NCBI RefSeq assembly: GCF_002831585.1
Contig: NZ_CP025113.1
Location: forward strand, 4,417,001-4,481,000
Length of the DNA: 64,000 bases
Reading direction: 5' to 3'
Source of the DNA: Bradyrhizobium sp. SK17
GTDB taxonomy: Bacteria; Pseudomonadota; Alphaproteobacteria; Rhizobiales; Xanthobacteraceae
The notes under the pieces were generated by a model, which saw only the letters and a program-made list of their open reading frames with translations, made no database searches and was not told where the DNA came from. Below are positions 8,518 through 17,246 of this stretch, piece after piece. Position 1 is the stretch's first letter; each line of letters begins with the position of its first letter. The translations under genes were made by a program, and so were the position numbers.

Positions 8518-9483
8518 TTGCCGGATACCCTGGTGGAGCCGTATGACCGGCTCCGAGAGAACATGTCGCGGCGCGACCGGAGTTTGCGCGAAAAGGTTGT
8601 CTCCCTCGAAGAGGCCGCTCGATTCGTCCAGGACGGCATGAAAGTCGGCGTCGGCGGCTCGACCATGTCGCGTACGCCGATGGCGCTGCTTTGGGAACTG
8701 ATCCGGCAGCATCGCAAGGACCTCTCGATCTCGCGATGCATCGTGTCGACCGACGGCGATCTCGCCTTCGGATCGGGGATTGCCAACCGCGTCGTCACCA
8801 GCTGGTTCGCCCAGGGCATCCTTTGGGGTCTTTCCAAGGTGATGCGCCATCACGTGGAGAAGGGCGACAAAGCCTACGAGGAATGGAGCCATATGGCGAT
8901 CGGCATGCGGTTTCGCGCCGGCGGCATGGGCGTGCCGTTCCTGCCGACCCGCGCCATGCTCGGATCCAACATCATGGACCAGCGTCCAGAAGCCAAGCAG
9001 ATGGACTGTCCGTTCACCGGCGAGAAGGTCTTGCTGGTCCCGGCGCTCAATCCCGATGTCGCGCTGATTCATGTCCAGCGTTGCGACGCCTATGGCAATG
9101 CCCAGATCGACGGTCTGCAGTTCATGGACATCGATCTCGCGCTCGCTGCGAACAGCGTGATCCTGACCACCGAGCGCATCGTCTCGAACGATCAGATTCG
9201 TCGCGCTCCCGACCAGACCAAGATCCCGTTCTTCTGCGTCGATGCGGTCGTCGAGGTCCCCTACGGGTCCGCGCCGCACGAGTGCTACGGCGTCTATGAG
9301 CCGATGATGCGCCACATGGAAGCCTACGTGGCGCAAGTCAACGGAGATCCCGTGAAAGGCATGCAGGAATATCTCGACCGTTATTTCTACAGCCCGAAAT
9401 CCTGGAACGAATATCTCGCCCTGATCGGCATGGATGAACTGCTCGAGGCGACGCAGAAGGGCAGGAGCATCTACAATGACTGA
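8518..9483 (+). CDS. Acyl-CoA transferase, subunit A (glutaconate CoA-transferase type)
   Basis: About 321 residues from TTG 8518, chosen for the AAGGAGG 5 bases upstream; GTG 8461 or ATG 8563 are alternatives. The protein follows the alpha subunit of family I CoA transferases (GctA/IpdA type): GMKVGVGGSTMSRTPMALLWELI, the glycine-rich and MLGSN segments, and VALIHVQRCDAYGNAQIDG. Such enzymes move CoA from a donor such as succinyl- or acetyl-CoA to a carboxylic acid. The catalytic Glu belongs to the beta subunit, encoded next with an 8-base overlap. The role here would be to activate an acid product of the island's pathway. The acceptor acid is unknown. Confidence 0.85.
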   Translation: MPDTLVEPYDRLRENMSRRDRSLREKVVSLEEAARFVQDGMKVGVGGSTMSRTPMALLWELIRQHRKDLSISRCIVSTDGDLAFGSGIANRVVTSWFAQGILWGLSKVMRHHVEKGDKAYEEWSHMAIGMRFRAGGMGVPFLPTRAMLGSNIMDQRPEAKQMDCPFTGEKVLLVPALNPDVALIHVQRCDAYGNAQIDGLQFMDIDLALAANSVILTTERIVSNDQIRRAPDQTKIPFFCVDAVVEVPYGSAPHECYGVYEPMMRHMEAYVAQVNGDPVKGMQEYLDRYFYSPKSWNEYLALIGMDELLEATQKGRSIYND

Positions 9484-10245
9484 AGCCCAACGCTACACGG
9501 CGAGCGAGATTCTCGCGATCCTCAGCGCACGCCAGCTGACGGACGGCCAGGTTGTCTTCGCCGGCATCGGCGTGCCGCTGCTGGCGGCAACCCTGGCGCA
9601 GCGCACGCGCTGTCCCGCGCTGACCATCCTGTTCGAAGGCGGCGTCATCGGCGCGTTCGTCGAGCCCGGCAAGCTGCCACCGTCCACCAACGACCAGCGT
9701 TGTACCAAGCGCGCCAACATGGTGCTCGGCAGCGCCGACGTGCTGCTGCTGCTGCAGCGCGGCTATGTCGACGTCGGCTTCATGGGCGGCGCGCAGATCG
9801 ACCAGTTCGGCAACCTGAATTCGTCCTTCATCGGCGATCCGGCCAACCCGAAGACCCGTCTGCCCGGCACCGGCGGCGGCAACGACATCTCGAGCCTGAC
9901 CAACATGATCGTCGCGATGAAGCACGAGAAGCGTCGTTTCGTCGAACATGTCGACTTCATCACCAGCCCCGGTTTCATCCGCGGCGGCACCAGCCGGCGA
10001 GACTCCGGCCTGCCGAGCGGCGGGATGTGGCGCGTCATCACCGAGCTTGCGATCTTCGGCTTCGATGACCGCACGCGTCGCATCAAGGTGCTGGCGCTCA
10101 ACCCCGGCGTCAGCCGCGAAGAGGTTCAGGACAATACCGGCTTCAGGCTGGACTTCGACGAGAAGCTCCACGTCACGTCGCCCCCACCGATCACGAGCTC
10201 GAGACGCTGCGCATTCTCGACCCCGAACGTCTTTTCACGGCCTAA
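9476..10245 (+). CDS. Acyl-CoA transferase, subunit B (glutaconate CoA-transferase type), frameshifted near its end
   Basis: Starts at ATG 9476, overlapping the subunit A stop. It has the beta-subunit pattern: GIGVPLLAATLAQRT, LLFEGGVIG-like LFEGGVIGAFVEPG, GFMGGAQIDQFGNLNSSFIGD and a glycine-rich GTGGGNDISS. The reading frame breaks close to 10180: after LHVTSPP the frame runs into unrelated residues and continues to 10369 inside the next gene. Adding one C to the run CCCCC (10181-10185) restores an ending PTDHELETLRILDPERLFTA with TAA 10243-10245, the expected tail and the expected spacing to the next gene. This is either a sequencing error or a real lesion. Confidence 0.8.
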
Positions 10246-10268
10246 GCCCAAGTTCCGGAGATATATCG

Positions 10269-11219
10269 ATGACCCTTGCCAACACGTTTGGTATCGCCGC
10301 CCGCAACTTCACCGCCTATCCCGAAATGCCGAACGCGCGTGCCCTCGTCGAGTACGGCGTGCGGGTTGAGGAACTGGGCTACGATTCGGTCTGGGTGTGG
10401 GACCACATGCTGCTCGGCGTCGAGCCGAACTTTCCGATCATCGATTCGCTGACGGCGCTCACCGGCATTGCGGCGCGCACCAAGCGGATCAAGATGGGCA
10501 CCGGCATCCTCGTGCTGCCGCTGCGCAACGCGGTCGCGCTCGCCAAGCAACTGTCGAGCATGGACCAACTGTCCGACGGTCGCCTGATCATGGGAATGGC
10601 GTCGGGCTGGTACAAGCGGGAGTTCGACGCGCTCGGCATTCCCTTCGAGAAGCGCGGCAAGATCATGGACGAGAACCTCGAGATCATGCGGCGGCTCTGG
10701 ACGGAGGCGTCGGTCAGCGGCGAATACATGCGCCACAACATCTCGAAGGCCGTGATGTATCCGAAGCCGGCGCAGCCGCAGATCCCGCTGCTGATCGGCG
10801 GCTATGCCGATCCGGTGCTCAAGCGCGCCGCCGTCAACGGTGACGGCTGGTTGACCTATTTCTATCGTCCGGCCGACTTCAAGAAGTCCTGGGACAAGAT
10901 CGTCAACTTCGCCAAGGAGGGCGGCAAGGACCCGTCCAAACTCCTGAACGCGTCCCAGCTGCCGATCATGATCGGCAAGTCGCGGCAGGCGGTCGAGGCC
11001 GACATGATGGATTGGCTCAACAAGGAATGGGACTTCCCGGCGCATAGCGATTGCAGCCGCGAGAGCGCCATCATGGGTTCGGTCGACGAATGCGTCGCGC
11101 AGCTGCGTGAGCACATCGCGATGGGCGTGCAGAAGATCATCTTCGTTCCCTACAAGTATCAGGCCGATCAGGTCGAGACGATCGCACGCGAGATCATTCC
11201 GCGGCTGCGCGCCAAGTAA
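10269..11219 (+). CDS. LLM-class (luciferase-like) oxidoreductase, probably F420-dependent
   Basis: 316 residues, a single-domain TIM-barrel of the luciferase-like superfamily. Supporting segments are RVEELGYDSVWVWDHML, MGTGILVLPLRNAVALAKQ, the flavin/deazaflavin-binding stretch LIMGMASGWYKREFDALGI and LLIGGYADPVLKRAA. ATG 10269 sits behind CCGGAG and is 24 bases after the corrected end of the CoA transferase. Members use FMNH2 or reduced F420. The complete F420 pathway in the same island, and the absence of a flavin reductase nearby, favour F420H2 here. It could reduce its substrate by hydride transfer; the substrate is unknown. Confidence 0.83.
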   Translation: MTLANTFGIAARNFTAYPEMPNARALVEYGVRVEELGYDSVWVWDHMLLGVEPNFPIIDSLTALTGIAARTKRIKMGTGILVLPLRNAVALAKQLSSMDQLSDGRLIMGMASGWYKREFDALGIPFEKRGKIMDENLEIMRRLWTEASVSGEYMRHNISKAVMYPKPAQPQIPLLIGGYADPVLKRAAVNGDGWLTYFYRPADFKKSWDKIVNFAKEGGKDPSKLLNASQLPIMIGKSRQAVEADMMDWLNKEWDFPAHSDCSRESAIMGSVDECVAQLREHIAMGVQKIIFVPYKYQADQVETIAREIIPRLRAK

Positions 11220-11253
11220 CGGTCCCGGCGACAAGCAAGAAAAGGCAAAAGAG

Positions 11254-12525
11254 ATGACCGATCCCGTACGAAAGAAGATCCTCGACAAGGTCGATGCGTC
11301 GAAGGATCACGCCATCAAGTTCCTTCAGGATATGGTGGCGATCCCCAGCGTGACCGGCGACGAGGCCGCGATCCAGAAGCACATGCACGGCTATCTCACC
11401 AACATCGGCCTCGAGGTCGACATGTGGGAGACCGACTGGGAGCAGCTCAAGAAGCATCCGGGCTACCGCCCAGTCGATCGCGGCTACGAGAATCGTCCCA
11501 ACATCGTGGCCACGCTGAAGGGTACGGGCGGCGGCCGCTCGCTGTTGCTCAACGGGCACACCGACGTGATTCCGGTCGGCAATGGCGAAGGCTGGAGCGA
11601 CAATCCCTGGTCCGCATCGATCAAGAACGGGCGCATCTATGGTCGCGGGTCCTGCGACATGAAGAGCGGCGTCGCGAGCCATGTCCTCGCGGTGCAGTAT
11701 CTCAAGGAGCTCGGGCTCACGCCCAAGGGCGATGTCATGATCAACATCGTCATCGACGAGGAGGTCAGCGGTCACGGCACGCTCGACACGGTGATCCGCG
11801 GCTACAAGGCCGACGCCGGCATCTCGGGAGAGACCAGCGACCTGTTCGTGCAGCCTGCGTGCATTGGTCGCATCTGGTTCCAGATCGACGTCGAGGGCAA
11901 GCCGGCCGGCATCCAGCAACGCTATCTCGGCATCAGCGCCATCGAGCTTGGCAACAAGATCGTCAAGGCGGTGCAGGAACTCGAAGACGAGCGCGTTGCG
12001 ACGGTCACGCATGGGCTCTATCCGAGCGCCATTGACTCGCTTCCCTGCATCATCGGCAGCTTCCAGGCCGGAAACTATCCGAGCGCATTCCCGGCCAGTG
12101 CCGTCCTGAAGGGCTCGATCGGCACCGTTCCGAGCGAGGATCACGAAGCGGTCAAGCAGAGCCTGGTCAAGAAGATCGCAGAGCTCGCGGCCAGCGATCC
12201 CTGGATGAAGGATCATCCGCCGGTGGTCAAATTCGTCGGTTACGATGCGGAAGCTTCCGAGATTCCGGTCAAGCATCCGATCGTCCAGACGGTCTGCAAC
12301 GTCTACACCGAGATCACCGGCAAGCCGCCGACGATCTCGGGGCGTCAAGGCGCCGCCGACACCCGCTTCCTCAACAAATACGCCGACACGCCGACGGTGA
12401 TTTTCGGGCCCGGCTCGACGGCCGTGATGCATGCCAATGACGAGTACGTCTCGATCGACGATTATCTCACGGCGATCAAGGTCATGGCCTTGAGCATCTA
12501 CGACTGGTGCAACTCCCCGAAATAG
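11254..12525 (+). CDS. M20 family metallo-deacylase (ArgE/DapE type)
   Basis: 423 residues with the M20 zinc-site motifs: LLLNGHTDVIP (His102, Asp104), GRGSCDMKSG (Asp135) and IDEEVSGHG (Glu169 general base, Glu170 ligand), plus a dimerisation domain in the middle. These enzymes hydrolyse an amide bond of an N-acyl amino acid or similar compound. It is the third gene of the CoA-transferase / LLM unit and is followed by a strong terminator, so it probably cleaves an amide made or exposed by the earlier steps. Other M20 roles (carbamoylase, dipeptidase) cannot be excluded. Confidence 0.87.
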   Translation: MTDPVRKKILDKVDASKDHAIKFLQDMVAIPSVTGDEAAIQKHMHGYLTNIGLEVDMWETDWEQLKKHPGYRPVDRGYENRPNIVATLKGTGGGRSLLLNGHTDVIPVGNGEGWSDNPWSASIKNGRIYGRGSCDMKSGVASHVLAVQYLKELGLTPKGDVMINIVIDEEVSGHGTLDTVIRGYKADAGISGETSDLFVQPACIGRIWFQIDVEGKPAGIQQRYLGISAIELGNKIVKAVQELEDERVATVTHGLYPSAIDSLPCIIGSFQAGNYPSAFPASAVLKGSIGTVPSEDHEAVKQSLVKKIAELAASDPWMKDHPPVVKFVGYDAEASEIPVKHPIVQTVCNVYTEITGKPPTISGRQGAADTRFLNKYADTPTVIFGPGSTAVMHANDEYVSIDDYLTAIKVMALSIYDWCNSPK

Positions 12526-12547
12526 CGGCCAGGGCGAGCAGAATTCC

Positions 12548-12580
12548 GAAGGAGGCCCTGGTTGGGCCTCCTTCTTTTTT
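12548..12580 (+). terminator. Rho-independent terminator after the deacylase
   Basis: A perfect 11-base-pair stem (GAAGGAGGCCC / GGGCCTCCTTC) with a 5-base loop TGGTT, followed by TTTTTT. It ends the CoA-transferase / LLM / deacylase transcript 22 bases after the stop codon. Confidence 0.93.
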
Positions 12581-12661
12581 GGGATGTTGCAAACGCCTGG
12601 AAAGTGCGACTTGCTGCTCCCGGGAGCGCGCTGTCAGACTCGACGCTTTCGTCAATTGATG

Positions 12662-12687
12662 CTATCATATCAACAATAAGATGAATT
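12662..12687. promoter_or_regulatory. Putative GntR operator, molybdenum hydroxylase operon
   Basis: CTATCATATCAACAATAAGA and following bases match the site at 19487-19512, with GATAG-type flank CTATC intact and the AACAATA core intact (17 of 26 positions agree with the idealised palindrome). It covers the first possible start codon (12681) of the Mo-hydroxylase gene. Confidence 0.55.
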
Positions 12688-12743
12688 CTGCTTCCTCGGA
12701 GAGGAAGGAACAGAAGTTCACATACGGCAAAGAGGTGCACGGA

Positions 12744-15119
12744 ATGGCGAGGCAAGGCGTAGGAGCTTCGATTCCCCGCAAGGAGGACGATCGCTTTCTC
12801 CGCGGGCGAGGCGAGTATGTCGGCGATATTCGCCTGCCCGGCATGCGCGATGTCGCGTTCGTTCGCAGCCCGCTTGCGCATGCGCGCATCAAGGACATCC
12901 GCATCCCGCCGCATCTTCGCGACAGCGTGTTCATTGCGTCCGATCTGGCGGCCGACACGCGCCCGATCCGCGCCGTCTCTGGTCTGCCGGGATTCAAGCC
13001 GTCGGACCAACCGATCCTTGCTTATGAAAAGGTCCGCCAGGTCGGCGAACTGATCGCGATGTGCGTTGCCGATACCCGCGCGGAAGCCGAGGATATCGCT
13101 GCCGCGGTCGAAGTCGATTTCGAGGAGCTGCCGGCGGTCCACGACATGCTGCTCGCGCGGCGTCCCGATTCCGCCCTGGTGCACGAGGAGTGGGGTGACA
13201 ACGTTTTTCTCGAGACGTTCGTCGACATCAACATGGAAGCGGCCTACGACGCGCCGATCAAGATCACGCGCGAAATCTCGACCGCGCGCCAGAGCATGGC
13301 GCCCATGGAAGGCCGGGGAACGGTCGCCGTTTGGCACAAGCGGATGGACCAGCTGGTGCTGTACACCGGGAACCAGCAGCCGCATATCGTGCGCAACGGT
13401 CTGTCGGAATGCCTCAATCTCGAACAGCTGAAGATCCGGATCGTTTCGCCGGATGTCGGCGGCGGGTTCGGCTACAAGGGGATCGTGCTCACGGAGGATG
13501 TCTGTCTCGGCTGGCTTGCGATGCGCTGCGGCTATCCGGTGCGCTGGATCGAGGATCGCCGCGAGCATCTGACCGCAGGTGCGAATTGCCGTGAGCACCA
13601 TTACAACATCACTGTCTACGCCGATCGCGACGGCAAGCTGCGCGGCGTCGAGTGCGAAGCCTCGGTCGATTCCGGCGCGTATTCGTCGTATCCGTTCTCG
13701 GCCTGCCTCGAAGCGGCGCAGATCGCCAGCATCCTGCCTGGACCGTACGATTTCCCGTCGTATCGTTGCCGCACCTGGTCGGTCTCGACCAACAAATGCC
13801 CCATCCTGCCATATCGTGGCGTGGCGCGCACCGGCGTCTGCTACGCGATCGAGCTGATGATGGATGCGATCGCGCATGAGTGTGGCCTCGAACCCTACGA
13901 GGTGAGGCTGAAGAATCTCGTGCGCCCCGAGCAGATGCCGTTCGACAACATCACCAAGAAGCATTTCGACAGCGGCGACTATCCGGAATCGCTGCGGCAG
14001 GCGCTCGACAAGATCGACCTTGCCGGCCTTCGCGCCCGGCAGAAGAAGGGCGAGCCCGATGGCCGGTTGATCGGCGTCGGTCTGTCGGTTTACTGCGAGC
14101 AGGGCGCCCACGGCACCTCGGTCTATGCAGGCTGGGGCATTCCGATGGTTCCGGGCCATGAGCAGGCGACCGCGCGCATGACGCCGGACGGTGGCCTCGA
14201 GCTTCGTATCGGCGCGCATTCGCATGGTCAGAGCATGGAGACCACGCTGCCGCAGGTCGCGAACGAAATCCTCGGCATCGACATCGCGCGGATCAAGCTG
14301 GTGCACGGCGATACCGAATACACGCCGTACTCGACGGGCAGCTGGGGATCGCGCTGCGCCGTGATGTCCGGTGGCGCCGTCGCGACCGCCTCGCGCGAGC
14401 TTGCCAAGCTCGTGAAGGGCATCGGCGCTCATTTGCTGCAGACCGACGTCGCCAATGTCAGGCTCGAGAACGGATCGGTCATCGGTCCGTCGAACAGCGT
14501 GACGATCGACGCGATCGCCCACACCTGGTACCGCCGGCCGCAAGACCTTCCAGCGTCGGTCGATCCGCGCGGGCTGGAAGTGACCATCGGCTACAAGCCG
14601 GCGAGGGATTCCGGCACCTTCAGCTACGCGACCCACATTGCGGTCGTCGCGGTCGATCCCGAGCTCGGCGACATCGAGCTGCTCGACTATGTGATCGTGG
14701 AGGATGGCGGCCAGCTCATCAACCCGATGGTGGTGGACGGCCAGATCTACGGTGGCCTTGCGCAGGGGATCGGCACCGCGATGTACGAGGAGATGAATTT
14801 CGACACTTCGGGGCAACCGCTTGCATCGACCTTCGCCGACTATCTGCTGCCCGGGCCGACCGAGGTGCCGGCGCCGAAAGTCGGTCACATGGAGACGTTG
14901 GCGCCGTACACGGAATTTGGCGTCAAGGGCATTGGCGAAGGCGGAGCGATCGCGCCACCCGGAGCGATCGGCAACGCCGTCAACGACGCCTTGCGTCCGC
15001 TTGGGGCACAGCTTCTGCACACACCGATGACGCCGCGCCGTGTGCTCGAAGCGATCCAGGCCGCAACCGAATCGCGCAAGGCGAAGCGTCCCGAACTGGC
15101 GGAAGGATTGCCGGCGTGA
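12744..15119 (+). CDS. Molybdopterin-binding subunit of a xanthine-dehydrogenase-family hydroxylase
   Basis: About 791 residues from ATG 12744 (AAAGAGG upstream); ATG 12681 would add 21 residues but lies inside the operator. The start GASIPRKEDDRFLRGRGEYVGDI is typical of large subunits of aldehyde/xanthine/CO-dehydrogenase-type enzymes. Mo-cofactor loops are visible: VSPDVGGGFGYKG, LPYRGVARTGVCYAIE and the C-terminal GVKGIGEGGAI with the catalytic Glu at about residue 732. The CO dehydrogenase cysteine loop is absent, so CO is not the substrate. Such enzymes hydroxylate aromatic N-heterocycles or aldehydes next to a ring nitrogen or carbonyl. It forms a three-gene operon with the FAD and 2Fe-2S subunits. 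Confidence 0.9.
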   Translation: MARQGVGASIPRKEDDRFLRGRGEYVGDIRLPGMRDVAFVRSPLAHARIKDIRIPPHLRDSVFIASDLAADTRPIRAVSGLPGFKPSDQPILAYEKVRQVGELIAMCVADTRAEAEDIAAAVEVDFEELPAVHDMLLARRPDSALVHEEWGDNVFLETFVDINMEAAYDAPIKITREISTARQSMAPMEGRGTVAVWHKRMDQLVLYTGNQQPHIVRNGLSECLNLEQLKIRIVSPDVGGGFGYKGIVLTEDVCLGWLAMRCGYPVRWIEDRREHLTAGANCREHHYNITVYADRDGKLRGVECEASVDSGAYSSYPFSACLEAAQIASILPGPYDFPSYRCRTWSVSTNKCPILPYRGVARTGVCYAIELMMDAIAHECGLEPYEVRLKNLVRPEQMPFDNITKKHFDSGDYPESLRQALDKIDLAGLRARQKKGEPDGRLIGVGLSVYCEQGAHGTSVYAGWGIPMVPGHEQATARMTPDGGLELRIGAHSHGQSMETTLPQVANEILGIDIARIKLVHGDTEYTPYSTGSWGSRCAVMSGGAVATASRELAKLVKGIGAHLLQTDVANVRLENGSVIGPSNSVTIDAIAHTWYRRPQDLPASVDPRGLEVTIGYKPARDSGTFSYATHIAVVAVDPELGDIELLDYVIVEDGGQLINPMVVDGQIYGGLAQGIGTAMYEEMNFDTSGQPLASTFADYLLPGPTEVPAPKVGHMETLAPYTEFGVKGIGEGGAIAPPGAIGNAVNDALRPLGAQLLHTPMTPRRVLEAIQAATESRKAKRPELAEGLPA

Positions 15120-15955
15120 AGCCAGTCAATTTCGACTATGCGCGCCCCGATGGGGTCGATGCGGTCATCAAGCTGGTCTCCGACGATAGCCGGACCGTCA
15201 AGATGATGGCGGGCAGCCAGTCGTTGGGTCCGATGCTGAACCTGCGCCTGGTGCAGCCCGATCTCATCGTCGACCTCACCGGCGTGGAGGAGTTGCGCCG
15301 CGTCGAGGAGAAATCCGACGAGATCAGGATCGGCGCCTGCATCACCCATGCCGATATCGAGGACCAGCGCGTTCCGGATTTCACCCGGGGCGCGCTGCCG
15401 ACGGTCGCGAACGGAATTGCCTATCGAGCCGTTCGCAATCGCGGCACGATTGGCGGCAGCTTGACCCATGCGGATCCGTCGGCGGACTGGCACTCCATTC
15501 TGGCAGCGCTGGGCGCAAAAGTCGTCCTGCGCGGTCCGAACGGCGAACGCACGCTTGCCGTCGAGGACTACATGCTCGGCGCTCTGGAAGCCGACATACG
15601 GCCGGGAGAGGTGCTCGTTCACGTAAGGATACCCAAACTCGGAAGATCGGCGCGCTGGGGCTATTTCAAGAGCTGCCGCAAGACCGGTGAGTTCGCTCAC
15701 GCGATCGGATCCTTCCTCACCGATCCGGATCGTGGCGTGAGCCGGGCCGTGATCGGCGCGACGGAGAGCCGGCCCATCGTCATTACTGAAGCCGCCAACG
15801 TCATTGGCGATGGACGTGCGGAGCGTCCCGGCGAGCACTTCAACGATTGCGCGGTAGGCGAGATACTCGAAAAGGCCGGTATGGAAGACGCTCTCGACAG
15901 GAAGACCCACATCGCAGCGCTTCGTCGCGCGCTCGAGCAGGCGCGGCCGCAATGA
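15116..15955 (+). CDS. FAD-binding subunit of the molybdenum hydroxylase (CoxM type)
   Basis: 279 residues, start GTG 15116 overlapping the TGA of the large subunit. It has the FAD pyrophosphate motif KMMAGSQSLGPMLNLRL and the second FAD motif around AVRNRGTIGGSLTHADPSADW (TIGGS, residues about 110-118), then the CoxM-like C-terminal domain. It passes electrons from the 2Fe-2S subunit to the final acceptor. Its stop overlaps the ATG of the next gene. Confidence 0.9.
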   Translation: MKPVNFDYARPDGVDAVIKLVSDDSRTVKMMAGSQSLGPMLNLRLVQPDLIVDLTGVEELRRVEEKSDEIRIGACITHADIEDQRVPDFTRGALPTVANGIAYRAVRNRGTIGGSLTHADPSADWHSILAALGAKVVLRGPNGERTLAVEDYMLGALEADIRPGEVLVHVRIPKLGRSARWGYFKSCRKTGEFAHAIGSFLTDPDRGVSRAVIGATESRPIVITEAANVIGDGRAERPGEHFNDCAVGEILEKAGMEDALDRKTHIAALRRALEQARPQ

Positions 15956-17178
15956 ACATGCTGAGTATCAACGTCAACGGAAAGTCCGTCAGCGCGGACA
16001 TCCAGCCTCGAACGCATCTCGCCGATTTCCTGCGCGAGAAGCTCAACCTGACCGGCACCCATCTTGGATGCGAGCACGGCGTTTGCGGCGCCTGCACGTT
16101 GCTGGTCGATGGCGTGCCGACGCGCTCTTGCATCACTTTCGCCGTCGCTTGCCAGCAGGCCGAGGTCACGACGATCGAGGGCTTGGATGAAGACGAGATC
16201 ACGCGCGAGCTGCGCGCCGCCTTCACCAGGGAGCACGGCCTGCAGTGCGGTTACTGCACGCCGGGCATGATCGTCTCGGCGCGGGACGTCGTGCTGCGCA
16301 TGGATGCACCGACCGAGCACGACATCCGCATCGCGATGAGCGGCAATCTCTGTCGCTGCACCGGATATGTTGGCATCGTCCGCGCGATCCAGCAGGTAGT
16401 GAGGGAACGGCGGGCGCGCGGGATCGCGGCCATTCCGAACGGCAACCGGACCCGGCTCGGACCCTCGGGGTCCGGTCACGCCGCCGCCGTCGCCGCCACT
16501 GCCGTTGCGCCGGCAAAGCTGGTAGATGCTCCTCAGGTCGGGAATGCTCAGGCAGCGCCTGTCGCCGCCGCATCGTTGAAGGACACGAACTGGAAGCCGC
16601 AAACCAGCTTCACCGAGAGCTTCACGGTCGCGCATCCGGTCGGTCTGGTGTGGGACTTCTTCGCCAATATCGGGGCCGTTGCCTCCTGTTTGCCGGGAGC
16701 ATCTCTTGCCGGCGAGCCCGTCGATGGCCATGTGAATGGGCAAATCAAGATCAAGGTTGGACCGATCTCCGCCGAATTCCAGGGCGTCGCAGACGTGACA
16801 CGCGACGATGCCACGCGCTCCGGCACGATCGTTGGTGCCGGCAAGGACAAGCGAAGCAACTCGTCAACCCGCGGATTGATCGGCTACTCCGTGAAGCAAG
16901 GCGAGGCTCCGGACCAAACCAAGGTCGACTTGACCATCGGCTTCACCCTGACCGGTGCCCTGGCTCAGTTCAGCCGTTCGGGATTAATTCAGGATGTTGC
17001 CGGTCGGATCATCGCGGTCTTCGTGCAGAATCTCGAAGCGAAGCTTTCGCATCGGGCGGAAGGCGGGACGGGTGACGAGCCCACCATCGTTAAGGAATTC
17101 GATGCCGGTGCGTTGATGCGAACAATGGCACTGGACTATGTCAAACGTGCCTTCGGGTGGTTGTTCAGGCGCAAGTGA
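15952..17178 (+). CDS. 2Fe-2S subunit fused to a CoxG (SRPBCC) domain
   Basis: 408 residues. Residues 1 to about 155 form the small 2Fe-2S subunit: plant-type cluster CEHGVCGAC (with a further Cys after THLG) and the second cluster CGYCTPG ... CRCTGY. A low-complexity Ala/Pro linker follows (about 160-205). The second half (about 210-380, FTESFTVAHPVGLVWDFFANIG to NLEAKL) is a CoxG-like SRPBCC domain, which in CO dehydrogenase clusters is a separate membrane-anchoring accessory protein. A basic amphipathic C-terminus (VKRAFGWLFRRK) could touch the membrane. CoxS and CoxG are normally separate proteins, so this is a fusion. Confidence 0.88.
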   Translation: MNMLSINVNGKSVSADIQPRTHLADFLREKLNLTGTHLGCEHGVCGACTLLVDGVPTRSCITFAVACQQAEVTTIEGLDEDEITRELRAAFTREHGLQCGYCTPGMIVSARDVVLRMDAPTEHDIRIAMSGNLCRCTGYVGIVRAIQQVVRERRARGIAAIPNGNRTRLGPSGSGHAAAVAATAVAPAKLVDAPQVGNAQAAPVAAASLKDTNWKPQTSFTESFTVAHPVGLVWDFFANIGAVASCLPGASLAGEPVDGHVNGQIKIKVGPISAEFQGVADVTRDDATRSGTIVGAGKDKRSNSSTRGLIGYSVKQGEAPDQTKVDLTIGFTLTGALAQFSRSGLIQDVAGRIIAVFVQNLEAKLSHRAEGGTGDEPTIVKEFDAGALMRTMALDYVKRAFGWLFRRK

Positions 17179-17220
17179 GGCGCATTCGCCGATAAAGCTC
17201 GCTTTGAGCGAGAAAAGGGA

Positions 17221-17246
17221 CTATCTTACTGACATGAATAAGCTAG
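17221..17246. promoter_or_regulatory. Putative GntR operator overlapping the gntR start codon
   Basis: CTATCTTACTGACATGAATA plus following bases agrees with the idealised palindrome at 19 of 26 positions, with both CTATC and a TAG at the far end kept. It spans the ATG of the regulator gene at 17234, which would block its own transcription or translation start when bound. Confidence 0.55.

Noticed and set aside
12498..15020. An 840-codon open frame on the minus strand opposite the Mo-hydroxylase gene
   Set aside because: It is a mirror of the strong plus-strand gene, rich in Arg, His and Asp with no domain, and is typical of antisense frames in high-GC DNA.
12744..17178. Reading the Mo-hydroxylase as an aerobic CO dehydrogenase because of its CoxM- and CoxG-like parts
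   Set aside because: The Cys-containing active-site loop of true CoxL is absent and no coxD/E/F maturation genes are nearby.
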